A stretch of 35,435 nt of DNA, taken from NCBI GenBank assembly GCA_017613275.1, contig JAGAED010000004.1, positions 1 to 35,435 on the forward strand. The letters are read 5' to 3'. This stretch comes from Clostridia bacterium (lineage in GTDB: Bacteria > Bacillota > Clostridia > TANB77 > CAG-508). The position numbers and the translations under genes were made by a program. The notes beneath the pieces were generated by a model. The model had not been told where the DNA came from. It searched no databases and was given only the letters and a program-made list of their open reading frames with translations. Shown piece after piece: positions 16,299 through 23,527 of the stretch (position 1 is its first letter; each line of letters starts with the position of its first letter).

Positions 16299-17057
16299 TT
16301 ATTGTTTCTTCTTTCCTATTTGAACCTTATATGCCATTTTTGCCATTAGGCTATCTGGAATGATTTTTGAAAATATCCTTACCGCTCTTATTTGCCAACC
16401 TGGTATAATATAAAATTTATTTTTTAAAACTCTATCAACTGTATATTTTGCAACATATTCGCTAGATAATGACTTTGCTTTAAATTTAACATCTGCAACA
16501 TTGTTGAAATTTGTATCTACTGGCCCAGGGCATAAAACACCAAGCTTTACTTTTGAATTAGCGCGTTTCAGTTCTTCTTTAATTGCTTGTGTAAGTCTTA
16601 CTACATAAGCTTTTGAAGAATAATAAGCAGCCATTAGTGGACCAGGCATATATCCTGCAATAGATGCAACATTTAAAATATATCCTTTATCTTGCTTTTT
16701 CATATCTTGTAAAAACAATTTTGTCAAAATATGCATTGCAACAAGATTTGTTTTAATCATATTTAATTCTTTCTCTAATGAAGTTTCTGTAAATTCACCA
16801 AAAACTCCGAAGCCTGCATTGTTTATTAGTATATCAATGTTTTCGTCCTTAACCTCATTATATAAATCAATGCAATTTTTTTCGTCGCTTAAATCTTTCG
16901 CAATTACTCTAACTTGAACATTTTGAATTTGTTCTTTCACATCATTTAATTTGTCTAAATCTCTTGAAACAAGTATTAAGTCAATATTTCTTTTTGCAAG
17001 TTCTTTTGCAATATCTCTTCCAATACCAGAAGATGCCCCTGTAACTAATGCTTTCAT
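16299..17057 (-). CDS. SDR family oxidoreductase
   Basis: The 252-aa protein is a classical short-chain dehydrogenase/reductase: TGASSGIG (6-13), NNAGFGVFG (about 79-87), catalytic Ser in NVASIAG, and YYSSKAY with the Y-x3-K pair. The [18 protein letters not shown] start and CPGPVDTNF resemble the YqjQ/DltE-like subgroup that acts on lipid or other hydrophobic substrates, but the substrate cannot be assigned. The C-terminus ([35 protein letters not shown]) is hydrophobic then basic, as in membrane-associated members. AAGGAGAA precedes the ATG. It follows the CDF terminator, so it probably starts a new transcript with cysE. Confidence 0.85.
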   Translation of the reverse strand: MKALVTGASSGIGRDIAKELAKRNIDLILVSRDLDKLNDVKEQIQNVQVRVIAKDLSDEKNCIDLYNEVKDENIDILINNAGFGVFGEFTETSLEKELNMIKTNLVAMHILTKLFLQDMKKQDKGYILNVASIAGYMPGPLMAAYYSSKAYVVRLTQAIKEELKRANSKVKLGVLCPGPVDTNFNNVADVKFKAKSLSSEYVAKYTVDRVLKNKFYIIPGWQIRAVRIFSKIIPDSLMAKMAYKVQIGKKKQ

Positions 17058-17148
17058 AAAATTCTCCTTTTTTTATATATACAATAGTTTTATCATATTT
17101 TTGAGTTTTAATCAATACTTTATCAAAAGCTTGTTTTGACATTAACAC

Positions 17149-17179
17149 AAAAAAATCTCAATAAAAATTGAGATTTTTT
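17149..17179 (-). terminator. terminator after the CDF transporter
   Basis: AAATCTCAAT pairs with ATTGAGATTT around an AAAA loop, directly after the TAA stop of the transporter gene. On the minus strand it is followed by T residues. The core is identical to that after acpP and close to that after cysE. Confidence 0.8.
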
Positions 17180-18275
17180 AGTCTGTTACATCCAAATCAA
17201 TTATTACATTGCAATTATATTTTGGATATTTTTCTTTCACTTTTTGTACAATTTCATTTTTAATCTTTTCTCTGTTTTCGGTTTTAAAATCAAAAATCAA
17301 ATCAAAGAAAATGTTATTTTTAGTATCTACATAAAAGCCATGAACTTGTAGTATTTCTTTGTAATTTTTTATAATGTTATTTAATTCTTTTTTAATTTCG
17401 CCATATTCTCCTTTATCATTTGCAGCATAAATACCTAGCGTTAAAACTATTGAGAATTCTGCATAAATTGCATATTCAATCTCACGAGTAAGAATATGAA
17501 TTTCTTCTGCTGTCATATCATTTCTTACCTGAATATGTGCAGAAGCTATTATATTTGAAGGTCCATAATTATGTAGGTTCAAATCGTAAGTACCTTGTAC
17601 TTCCGGAAATTTATTTATTGATTCTTTTAACTTTTTACTTAATTCTCCATCTGCTCTAACACCTAAAATCAAGTTGATAGAGTCTTTTAAGATTTCATAT
17701 GATGCTTTTAAAATAAATATACCAATTAAAACACCTAAATAACCTTCAATATTTATATGCCAAATAAAGTTCAAAATACCTGAAATCAATGTTGTAAAGC
17801 CTAAAACAGCATCATTAAATGCATCTTGGCCAGAAGCCACAAGACTTTGGGATTTGACCTTAGCTCCAACTTCTTTATAATAATTACTTAAGAATATTTT
17901 CACAAAAATTGCAACAGATACTATAATTAGAGAAATAAAAGAGTAATCTGTGTTATCCGGAGTGATTATTTTAATAACTGACTCTTTAATAGCTGCAACA
18001 CCTGCTAACAAAATAATTGCGCCAATAATTACAGAAGTAAAATACTCAATCCTTCCATGCCCATAAGGATGCTCTTTATCTGGTTTTTTATGTGCAAGTT
18101 TTGTTCCGATTATAGTTACTGTTGCTGAAAGCACATCTGATAAATTATTAACCGCATCCAAAACAATAGCAATAGAATTTGCCAATAGACCAACTATCAT
18201 TTTAAACACAACCAAAACAACATTTGTAATTATTCCAATAATACTAGTTTTAATAATCTTTTTATTTCTCTCCAT
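17178..18275 (-). CDS. cation diffusion facilitator transporter, probably Mn-type (MntE-like)
   Basis: The 365-aa protein is a CDF-family metal/proton antiporter with six membrane segments, followed by a cytoplasmic domain of about 160 residues, longer than the usual ~80. The linker motif DKEHPYGHGRIEY is typical. The metal site residues read N-x3-D in segment 2 (NNLSD) and D-x3-D in segment 5 (DAFND). Zinc exporters carry HxxxD in these places, and the ND/DD pattern is associated with manganese exporters. ACAGGAGATA precedes the ATG. It lies between fabD (after element R1) and the SDR gene and ends with a strong terminator. Confidence 0.88.
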   Translation of the reverse strand: MERNKKIIKTSIIGIITNVVLVVFKMIVGLLANSIAIVLDAVNNLSDVLSATVTIIGTKLAHKKPDKEHPYGHGRIEYFTSVIIGAIILLAGVAAIKESVIKIITPDNTDYSFISLIIVSVAIFVKIFLSNYYKEVGAKVKSQSLVASGQDAFNDAVLGFTTLISGILNFIWHINIEGYLGVLIGIFILKASYEILKDSINLILGVRADGELSKKLKESINKFPEVQGTYDLNLHNYGPSNIIASAHIQVRNDMTAEEIHILTREIEYAIYAEFSIVLTLGIYAANDKGEYGEIKKELNNIIKNYKEILQVHGFYVDTKNNIFFDLIFDFKTENREKIKNEIVQKVKEKYPKYNCNVIIDLDVTD

Positions 18276-18356
18276 ACTTTATCTCCTGTTTTTTATTATA
18301 TGAAATTATATTATCACATTAAATAAAAAATGCCAAGATATATTTTAAAATTATAA

Positions 18357-18481
18357 AAAACAATATGTAAAAAATTAGTGAGGACGCGTAGGCGTAGCGA
18401 AGCGGAGCGGTGAAGCGACCTGTCCTAATAAAATAAGGGAGGTCGCGCCAACAAGTCCGAACGGTTTTTACATATTGTTTT
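18357..18481. repeat. palindromic element R1 (fabD downstream)
   Basis: 125 bp with perfect 17-bp inverted ends (AAAACAATATGTAAAAA at 18357-18373 and its complement at 18465-18481). The interior is strikingly GC-rich, including AGCGAAGCGGAGCGG. GCGACCT (18415-18421) pairs with AGGTCGC (18440-18446). A 40-nt interior block (18377-18416) is identical, in inverted orientation, to 31402-31441 in element R2. The element begins six nt after the fabD stop. It has no reading frame and is a candidate for a mobile miniature element, a structured RNA, or a terminator-like unit. Confidence 0.8.
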
Positions 18482-18487
18482 AAGTAA

Positions 18488-19411
18488 TTATAAATTAAAA
18501 TCTTCTAATGCTTGAACATTATTTAATGAGATAATACTAATTTCACCCTCAAACTTCATGCGTTTAACAAAAGCACTTAATGTCTTTCCAGGTCCAACCT
18601 CAACAAAAGTATCAACACCATCATCAAACATAGTTTGCAAGCAAGAAGTAAAGCGAACAGGATTCATAATATGATTAGCTAGAATTTTTGCAACATCATC
18701 ATTTTCAGAATATCTAGTCCCATCAATATTTTTAACAACTTTAGAATCCTTTGAATTTATTGGAATTTTATCTAACTCTTCCTTTAACTTAGCAGAGCAA
18801 TCTACAAGCTTACTAGTATGGAAAGGTCCTGCAGTATTTAAAATAGCAACTTTTTTAGCGCCTGCTTGTTTAGCAAGTTCTCCCGCTTCTATTACAGCTT
18901 GTTCTTCTCCAGAAATAACAATTTGGCCAATAGTATTATAATTTGCAGGAACAACAAATCCATTTTCTACCTTTTTACAAACATCTTCTACACTTTTTTC
19001 ATCAAGTCCAAGAATTGCAGCCATTTTCCAATTTCCGTTTGGAGTATAATTTTGCATTATCTCTCCTCTTTTTTGAACAAGCTTTATTCCGTCTTCTAAA
19101 CTAAAAACACCATCTTCAATTAAAGCAGTATATTCTCCAAGGCTTAGACCAGCTGATATTTCAGCCTTTATACCTTTTTTCTTTAACACTTCTAATATTG
19201 CTAAACTCTCTGTTAAAACCGCTAATTGTGTATTTTGTGTCTTGTTTAGTTCTTCTTCTGGTCCTTCAAAAGATATTTTTGCAATATCGATTCCAGTTAT
19301 TTCTTTTACTTTGTTGTATATGTTTTTTACTTCATCATATTTTTCATATAAATCTTTTCCCATGCCAATTGTTTGTGTTCCTTGGCCAGGAAATAGGTAT
19401 GCTATTTTCAT
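18488..19411 (-). CDS. malonyl-CoA:ACP transacylase FabD
   Basis: FabD loads malonyl groups from malonyl-CoA onto ACP. The 307-aa protein has the LFPGQGTQTIGMGKDL start (6-21), the nucleophile S90 in GLSLGEY, and catalytic H198 in GPFHTSKL. The C-terminal FVEVGPGKTLSAFVKR is also canonical. GAGGAGAG precedes the ATG. It follows birA by 42 nt and is followed within six nt by palindromic element R1, which may end or process the transcript. Confidence 0.96.
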   Translation of the reverse strand: MKIAYLFPGQGTQTIGMGKDLYEKYDEVKNIYNKVKEITGIDIAKISFEGPEEELNKTQNTQLAVLTESLAILEVLKKKGIKAEISAGLSLGEYTALIEDGVFSLEDGIKLVQKRGEIMQNYTPNGNWKMAAILGLDEKSVEDVCKKVENGFVVPANYNTIGQIVISGEEQAVIEAGELAKQAGAKKVAILNTAGPFHTSKLVDCSAKLKEELDKIPINSKDSKVVKNIDGTRYSENDDVAKILANHIMNPVRFTSCLQTMFDDGVDTFVEVGPGKTLSAFVKRMKFEGEISIISLNNVQALEDFNL

Positions 19412-19453
19412 TACTCTCTCCTCTCGTCAAAACATAATTGACTTTTAACTGTG

Positions 19454-20044
19454 TTAAAAGGCCAATTCTGTTCCGACTCTTTTATTAATATTTTCTTCTA
19501 ATCTATTGCAAAATCTAGCAATCAATTCTTCTCTATCAACCTCAATACCACATTCTTTTTTTATAGATGTAGCAATGTTTTCAAGGTCTTTTTCAAAAGT
19601 CATTTTAGTTGTATTTATTCCAATTCCAATGACAATATATTTAACATTATTTCCATGAATCTTGCTTTCTGTAAGTATTCCACCAATTTTTTTGTTATTT
19701 AGAAGTAAATCATTTGGGTCTTTAATATCAACATCTATATTATAATCTTCTTTTAATATTTCAACTAATATTTTTGCTAAATCGAGTGTTAAGCCATCTA
19801 ATTTTTCTATCGGGCAATCTGTTTCTATATATAAAGAAAACGCAATATTACCTTGTTCATCTGTAACCCAATTTCGCCCATGTGTGCCTTTTCCAGCTGT
19901 TTGAATATCACATGCAACCATTGTGCCATTTACAATTTTGTTTTCCTCCATAAGGCGCCAGATTTCGTTTTGAGTAGAATCAATTTCATCATAATATATG
20001 AAATGTCTTGCAATATAATTAGTTTTTAGTTTTGTTAATTTCAT
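19454..20044 (-). CDS. biotin-[acetyl-CoA carboxylase] ligase BirA (catalytic domain only)
   Basis: This ligase attaches biotin to the lysine of AccB through biotinyl-AMP. The 196-aa protein contains only the catalytic core: DEIDSTQNEIWRL at the start, the biotin/ATP loop GKGTHGRNWV, and DPNDLLLNNKKIGGILTE, where the family usually has WPND; here it is KDPND. It lacks the N-terminal winged-helix DNA-binding domain and most of the C-terminal SH3-like domain, so it should not act as a biotin repressor. Its ATG overlaps the end of the acyl ligase gene by 26 nt, implying coupled translation. Confidence 0.9.
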   Translation of the reverse strand: MKLTKLKTNYIARHFIYYDEIDSTQNEIWRLMEENKIVNGTMVACDIQTAGKGTHGRNWVTDEQGNIAFSLYIETDCPIEKLDGLTLDLAKILVEILKEDYNIDVDIKDPNDLLLNNKKIGGILTESKIHGNNVKYIVIGIGINTTKMTFEKDLENIATSIKKECGIEVDREELIARFCNRLEENINKRVGTELAF

Positions 20045-21737
20045 CTAAATTTGCCTGCCTTTTAATTTTATTTGTAGTTGTTTTTATAAGAGGCTCTTCA
20101 GTTATAATCATTCCACGAATCGCCTTATATTTAGGCATATTTGAATTTATTTCTTTTACCTTACTTGCTAAAGCGTTATATATTTCCTCTTCTGTTTCTA
20201 CTTTATATGTTTCTTTTACTATTTCTCTATCATATACAATTTTAACATGCATCTTTACGTTTTCTTTGTCCTCTGATAGATTTTTGCCAAATATAAATGA
20301 CTCTTTTACACCTTCAATTTTATTAACTAAGTTCTCCATTTCTTCTGGAAAGATATTTTTACCATTTTTTAGAACGATTACGCTTTTCTTTCTTCCACAT
20401 ATAAATATGTAGCCATCGTCATCTATTTTGGCTAAATCTCCTGTTTTAAACCATCCATCTTCAAAAGATTCTTTGGTAGCTTTTGTATCATTGTAATATC
20501 CAAGTGCGACATTTGGCCCTTTTACAACAAGTTCACCTATTCCCTCTGAGTTGACATCTAATAATTTGACCTCATCACTTGGAACACATTTACCAATTGA
20601 ACCTGTTCTGTATTCTTTATTTGTTCCAACTGCCACAACTGGTGATGTTTCTGTTAGACCATATCCTTGTACTAGATTGAAACCTAATAGTCTGTATCTT
20701 TCTTCTATATTGCTGTCTAATGCTGCTGCTCCTGATATGAATAGTTTTATATTTCCACCAAACATATCGTGTATCTCTTTAAATACTTTTTTTCTTTCTT
20801 CCAAAGAAGCGGATTTATATTTTTCTTCTTTTTCAAGAATTTCTTCAAGCTTTCCTTGTTTTTCCATTTGTTTTCTAACCATCATAAAGATTTTTTCGTA
20901 AATTCCCGGAACACAAGCCATTACAGAAACCTTATATTCTTTTAAATTGTCTGTTATATGTCTTAATCCATCACAAAATACTGTTGTTGCTCCCTTATAT
21001 AATGAAAATAAAAATCCAACTGTACACTCAAATACATGGTGTATTGGCAATACTGATAAAAGTACATCTTCACTTGTAACATCTAATATGCTTGCAATAT
21101 CCATTAAATTTGAGCAAATATTTTTGTGTGATAGCATTACAACCTTAGAACGAGAAGTTGTTCCAGATGTAAAAAGCATGATACTCATTTTTTCGCTATC
21201 GATTTTTGCATCTAAGAATTCTCTATTTCCAGCTTCTACAAGTTTTTTACCTTTAATAATTAGCTCTTTCATAGAGTATATTCCATGTTCGCTTTGCATT
21301 TTGTCCATTGAAATTAAATGTTTTAATTTATTACTTTCTTTGTATTTTATCTTTGTTAGTATTTCTTCATATTTTTCTGAATAGAAAATAGCCTCTACTT
21401 CTGACCTTTGTATTACAGATTCTAGTTCATTTGCAGGTAAAGATTTATCAAGTGGAACTACTGTACCTGTACCGCAAACAACTGATAAATAAGCAATTTC
21501 CCATTCATATCTATTTTCTCCTATAATTGCAATTCTTTTGTCTTTTAAACCAATATCAATTAGTGCTGTTCCAAGATTGTTTATCATTTCTCTAACTTTT
21601 TTATGGGTATATGTAATATATTTCCCTTTTTCTCTTTTTAATTTATATGCAACATTTTCACTATAAAGCTTTCCTGTTTTTTCTAGCATATCTTTAAGAT
21701 TATCAATTTTTATTGTTTCATAAAGTTTTTCACTCAT
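20019..21737 (-). CDS. AMP-dependent acyl ligase (long-chain acyl-CoA/acyl-ACP synthetase)
   Basis: The 572-aa protein is an ANL-superfamily adenylating enzyme. It has the AMP-binding P-loop SIMLFTSGTTSRSKVV (about 188-203), the A5 motif GYGLTETSP, GWFKTGDLAKIDDDGYIF with the hinge aspartate, and GRKKSVIVLKNGKNIFPEEME. The last Lys of TTNKIKRQ is the likely catalytic lysine of the C-terminal domain. It most resembles fatty acid ligases of the FadD/AasS group. Its place between rpmF and birA, in a fatty acid operon, suggests activation of fatty acids for ACP or phospholipid synthesis, but CoA versus ACP cannot be decided. The upstream region carries the same box as fabG. Confidence 0.9.
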   Translation of the reverse strand: MSEKLYETIKIDNLKDMLEKTGKLYSENVAYKLKREKGKYITYTHKKVREMINNLGTALIDIGLKDKRIAIIGENRYEWEIAYLSVVCGTGTVVPLDKSLPANELESVIQRSEVEAIFYSEKYEEILTKIKYKESNKLKHLISMDKMQSEHGIYSMKELIIKGKKLVEAGNREFLDAKIDSEKMSIMLFTSGTTSRSKVVMLSHKNICSNLMDIASILDVTSEDVLLSVLPIHHVFECTVGFLFSLYKGATTVFCDGLRHITDNLKEYKVSVMACVPGIYEKIFMMVRKQMEKQGKLEEILEKEEKYKSASLEERKKVFKEIHDMFGGNIKLFISGAAALDSNIEERYRLLGFNLVQGYGLTETSPVVAVGTNKEYRTGSIGKCVPSDEVKLLDVNSEGIGELVVKGPNVALGYYNDTKATKESFEDGWFKTGDLAKIDDDGYIFICGRKKSVIVLKNGKNIFPEEMENLVNKIEGVKESFIFGKNLSEDKENVKMHVKIVYDREIVKETYKVETEEEIYNALASKVKEINSNMPKYKAIRGMIITEEPLIKTTTNKIKRQANLDEINKTKN

Positions 21738-21790
21738 ACTTTTCTCTCTTTCTTATTAAATTGTATTTATCCCCTTTTTTATTTCAACAT

Positions 21791-21844
21791 ATAATTTATA
21801 TCACACTTTTAAATAAAATGCACCTAACTGACCTGATAGTATAA
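21791..21844 (-). promoter_or_regulatory. repeated promoter-region box upstream of the acyl ligase
   Basis: This is the second copy of the box found upstream of fabG (15661-15714). On the minus strand it reads from TTATACTATCAGGTCAGTTA to TGTGATATAAATTAT, with TATAAA preceded by TG as a possible extended -10. GTGCAT is the only hexamer at -35 distance. It lies between the rpmF terminator and the ligase start, so the ligase, birA and fabD probably start here as a separate transcript. Confidence 0.45.
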
Positions 21845-21850
21845 CAAAAT

Positions 21851-21879
21851 AAAAAAACGGCTTAAATTTGCCGTTTCTT
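21851..21879 (-). terminator. terminator after rpmF
   Basis: AAACGGC (21855-21861) pairs with GCCGTTT (21870-21876) around an 8-nt loop. On the minus strand it is followed by TTTTTTTATTTT. It lies just after the rpmF stop. Confidence 0.8.
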
Positions 21880-21881
21880 TA

Positions 21882-22070
21882 TTATTCTTCATTTTCTTTT
21901 TTTGCAATTATTTCTTTTCCGTCATAGTAACCGCAGTTATCACATACTCTGTGTGGTAAAACTGGTTCATGACATTTTGGACATGTTCCATATTTTGGAG
22001 CATCTTTTTTCCATGTTGATCTTTTTAAATGTGTTCTAGCTTTTGACCATCTTCTTTTTGGTTGTGCCAT
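21882..22070 (-). CDS. 50S ribosomal protein L32
   Basis: RpmF is a small zinc-ribbon protein of the large ribosomal subunit. The 62-aa protein starts MAQPKRRWSKARTHLKRS and contains four cysteines C30-x2-C33 and C43-x2-C46, so it is the zinc-binding (C+) form. I start at the ATG at 22070 because GAGGAGGGA lies upstream; the frame runs nine codons further upstream through that site. rpmF commonly precedes plsX and fab genes in Firmicutes, and here it is followed by the acyl ligase. It has its own consensus promoter and terminator. The usual upstream yceD (DUF177) gene is absent. Confidence 0.97.
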   Translation of the reverse strand: MAQPKRRWSKARTHLKRSTWKKDAPKYGTCPKCHEPVLPHRVCDNCGYYDGKEIIAKKENEE

Positions 22071-22135
22071 CTTTATCCCTCCTCGCAACAGATACATTAT
22101 ATATCTTTTCTTTTTTACATTTTAATCACTAATAA

Positions 22136-22164
22136 ATTATACAAGCATTTTTGTAATTTGTCAA
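22136..22164 (-). promoter_or_regulatory. sigma-A promoter of rpmF
   Basis: TTGACA (22164-22159) and TATAAT (22141-22136), read on the minus strand, are separated by exactly 17 nt. Both boxes are perfect consensus, which fits a highly expressed ribosomal protein gene. Confidence 0.85.
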
Positions 22165-22217
22165 GTTTTCTGCAAGATTGTTTTGAAAAAATTTAATAAG
22201 ATGGCATATTTACTTAA

Positions 22218-22913
22218 CTATTGAGCTTGATTTTCTTTTTTCTTCTTTATTACAGATACTATTGCTAAAACAACTCCTACACCTGCTCCTACAATTGCTC
22301 CTATTAGTATTGGACTCATTGTGTCTTGTGGTTCTTTATAATTTTTAATAGTAAATGAATCTAGTATTCCTTTCATTTCTTCAGAGTTAAAATCCTCTTT
22401 TTCTGGTGCACTTAATGTTAATGTATAAATTTTGCTTCCAGAAACTATAGCATATTGGTCACAATAATATGATGTATCTGCCATAGCATAATTTGCTAGT
22501 ATGTGGATACATTTGTAATTATTTTTTGTGCAATTTGTAATTTCCTTTACATCAATTGAATTACATTTAAAGCTATTAACATATTCATCAATTGCTTTGC
22601 TAGACATTGAAGTACCATATGTTATTTTCATTTGTCTCTTGATGTCTGCCTTTTGAGAATCTAAATTTGTGTAGATTTCATTTACCAATTTATCAAGTGT
22701 AGCTTGTGTATAAGGATATCCACTTTTTTCATCATATCTAACGGTAGTGATATTAAAGTTTCTTCCATCTTCACATGCAAATACATTTGTTGCTGTTGTT
22801 TTAAATGTATCTGGTACATCAATCTCAAACTCACTTGTAGAATAAGCATTTACTGTTGTTGCAATACCTAAAAGTAGTAGTACTACTACTGAAATAATTA
22901 AACTTTTTTTCAT
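22218..22913 (-). CDS. secreted, C-terminally membrane-anchored unknown protein
   Basis: I do not recognise this 231-aa protein. It has a clear signal peptide (MKKSLIISVVVLLLLGIATTVNAYS, cleavage near residue 23), an extracellular domain of about 170 residues with five cysteines, and a C-terminal membrane span (about 203-223, ILIGAIVGAGVGVVLAIVSVI). A KKKKENQAQ cytoplasmic tail follows. The topology is that of a type I membrane protein facing outward. There is no LPXTG motif and no lipobox. AGGAGGAA precedes the ATG. It stands alone between rpmF and the 101-aa gene. Its position gives no functional hint. Confidence 0.8.
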   Translation of the reverse strand: MKKSLIISVVVLLLLGIATTVNAYSTSEFEIDVPDTFKTTATNVFACEDGRNFNITTVRYDEKSGYPYTQATLDKLVNEIYTNLDSQKADIKRQMKITYGTSMSSKAIDEYVNSFKCNSIDVKEITNCTKNNYKCIHILANYAMADTSYYCDQYAIVSGSKIYTLTLSAPEKEDFNSEEMKGILDSFTIKNYKEPQDTMSPILIGAIVGAGVGVVLAIVSVIKKKKENQAQ

Positions 22914-23000
22914 AAAAAATTCCTCCTTTTTTTAACAATATATACTTTAACATATATAATAAAATAATGCAAGTATATTTTTATTTTTATTTGTCAAATT

Positions 23001-23036
23001 AAAAACAGTACCGATGCAATTATGCTTGGTACTGTA
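23001..23036 (-). terminator. terminator of the 101-aa gene
   Basis: CAGTACC (23006-23012) pairs with GGTACTG (23028-23034). On the minus strand it is followed by TTTTT. It lies 9 nt beyond the stop of the 101-aa gene. Confidence 0.8.
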
Positions 23037-23044
23037 TAATGGTT

Positions 23045-23350
23045 CTACTCTAATCTTTCTCCCCACTCTATACCAGTAATTATATCACTACTAGTAAAGA
23101 GTTCCTCACGAATTTCGCCAAGTGGCATTTGAGTTTCTGTAATAATCTCTAGCTTACTATTAAGTTCAAGTTTTACTATTTTCCTAATTATTTCATGCAT
23201 TATTGGCATAGCAAGCAGACCTGTGGAATATTCCACAACTTGACATTTTCTATTGTATAGTCCGCCTTTTCCTTTTTCATACCGCCAATAAATTAAATAA
23301 TTTTTTCCCCGTGTTGAAACTCGGATTTCGTTGAATTTAGAATATTCCAT
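23045..23350 (-). CDS. hypothetical protein (101 aa)
   Basis: I do not recognise this protein. It is 101 aa with many charged and aromatic residues (VSTRGKNYLIYWRYEKGKGGLY), a central hydrophobic patch LLAMPIMHEIIRKIV, and an acidic end. No signal peptide or membrane span is present. The start at 23350 is decided by AAAAGGAGG 8 nt upstream. The frame is open up to 23455, but that extension runs through the promoter itself (-35 at 23455-23450), so it cannot be translated from this transcript. It has its own promoter and terminator and is a single-gene unit. Confidence 0.75.
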   Translation of the reverse strand: MEYSKFNEIRVSTRGKNYLIYWRYEKGKGGLYNRKCQVVEYSTGLLAMPIMHEIIRKIVKLELNSKLEIITETQMPLGEIREELFTSSDIITGIEWGERLE

Positions 23351-23426
23351 CTCGTACCTCCTTTTGTCGTTCATCCTGACTTTTATAAAAAAATCAAGAT
23401 ATGTTACTAACATTTTTGCCAGTTTT

Positions 23427-23455
23427 AATATATCATTTCCCCTAAAATTTGACAA
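23427..23455 (-). promoter_or_regulatory. sigma-A promoter of the 101-aa gene
   Basis: TTGTCA (23455-23450) and TATATT (23432-23427), read on the minus strand, are 17 nt apart. The distance to the ribosome binding site leaves a leader of about 60 nt. This placement excludes the longer upstream reading of the gene. Confidence 0.7.
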
Positions 23456-23482
23456 GTTTTTTGGGGTATTATTTTTAAAAAA

Positions 23483-23519
23483 TTAAAAGAGCTTCTGCAA
23501 AAGCAAAAACTCTTTTATT
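23483..23519 (-). terminator. terminator after the LRV-repeat gene
   Basis: TAAAAGAG pairs with CTCTTTTA around a loop that contains a smaller GCTT/AAGC-type pairing. It lies just beyond the stop of the LRV gene on the minus strand. The T-tract is weak (TTTTTAAAAA). Confidence 0.55.
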
Positions 23520-23527
23520 AGTCAGTT

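Noticed and set aside
23351..23455. Upstream extension of the 101-aa protein
   Set aside because: The extension begins on the -35 box of the gene's own promoter, and the strong AGGAGG site lies directly before the internal ATG at 23350.
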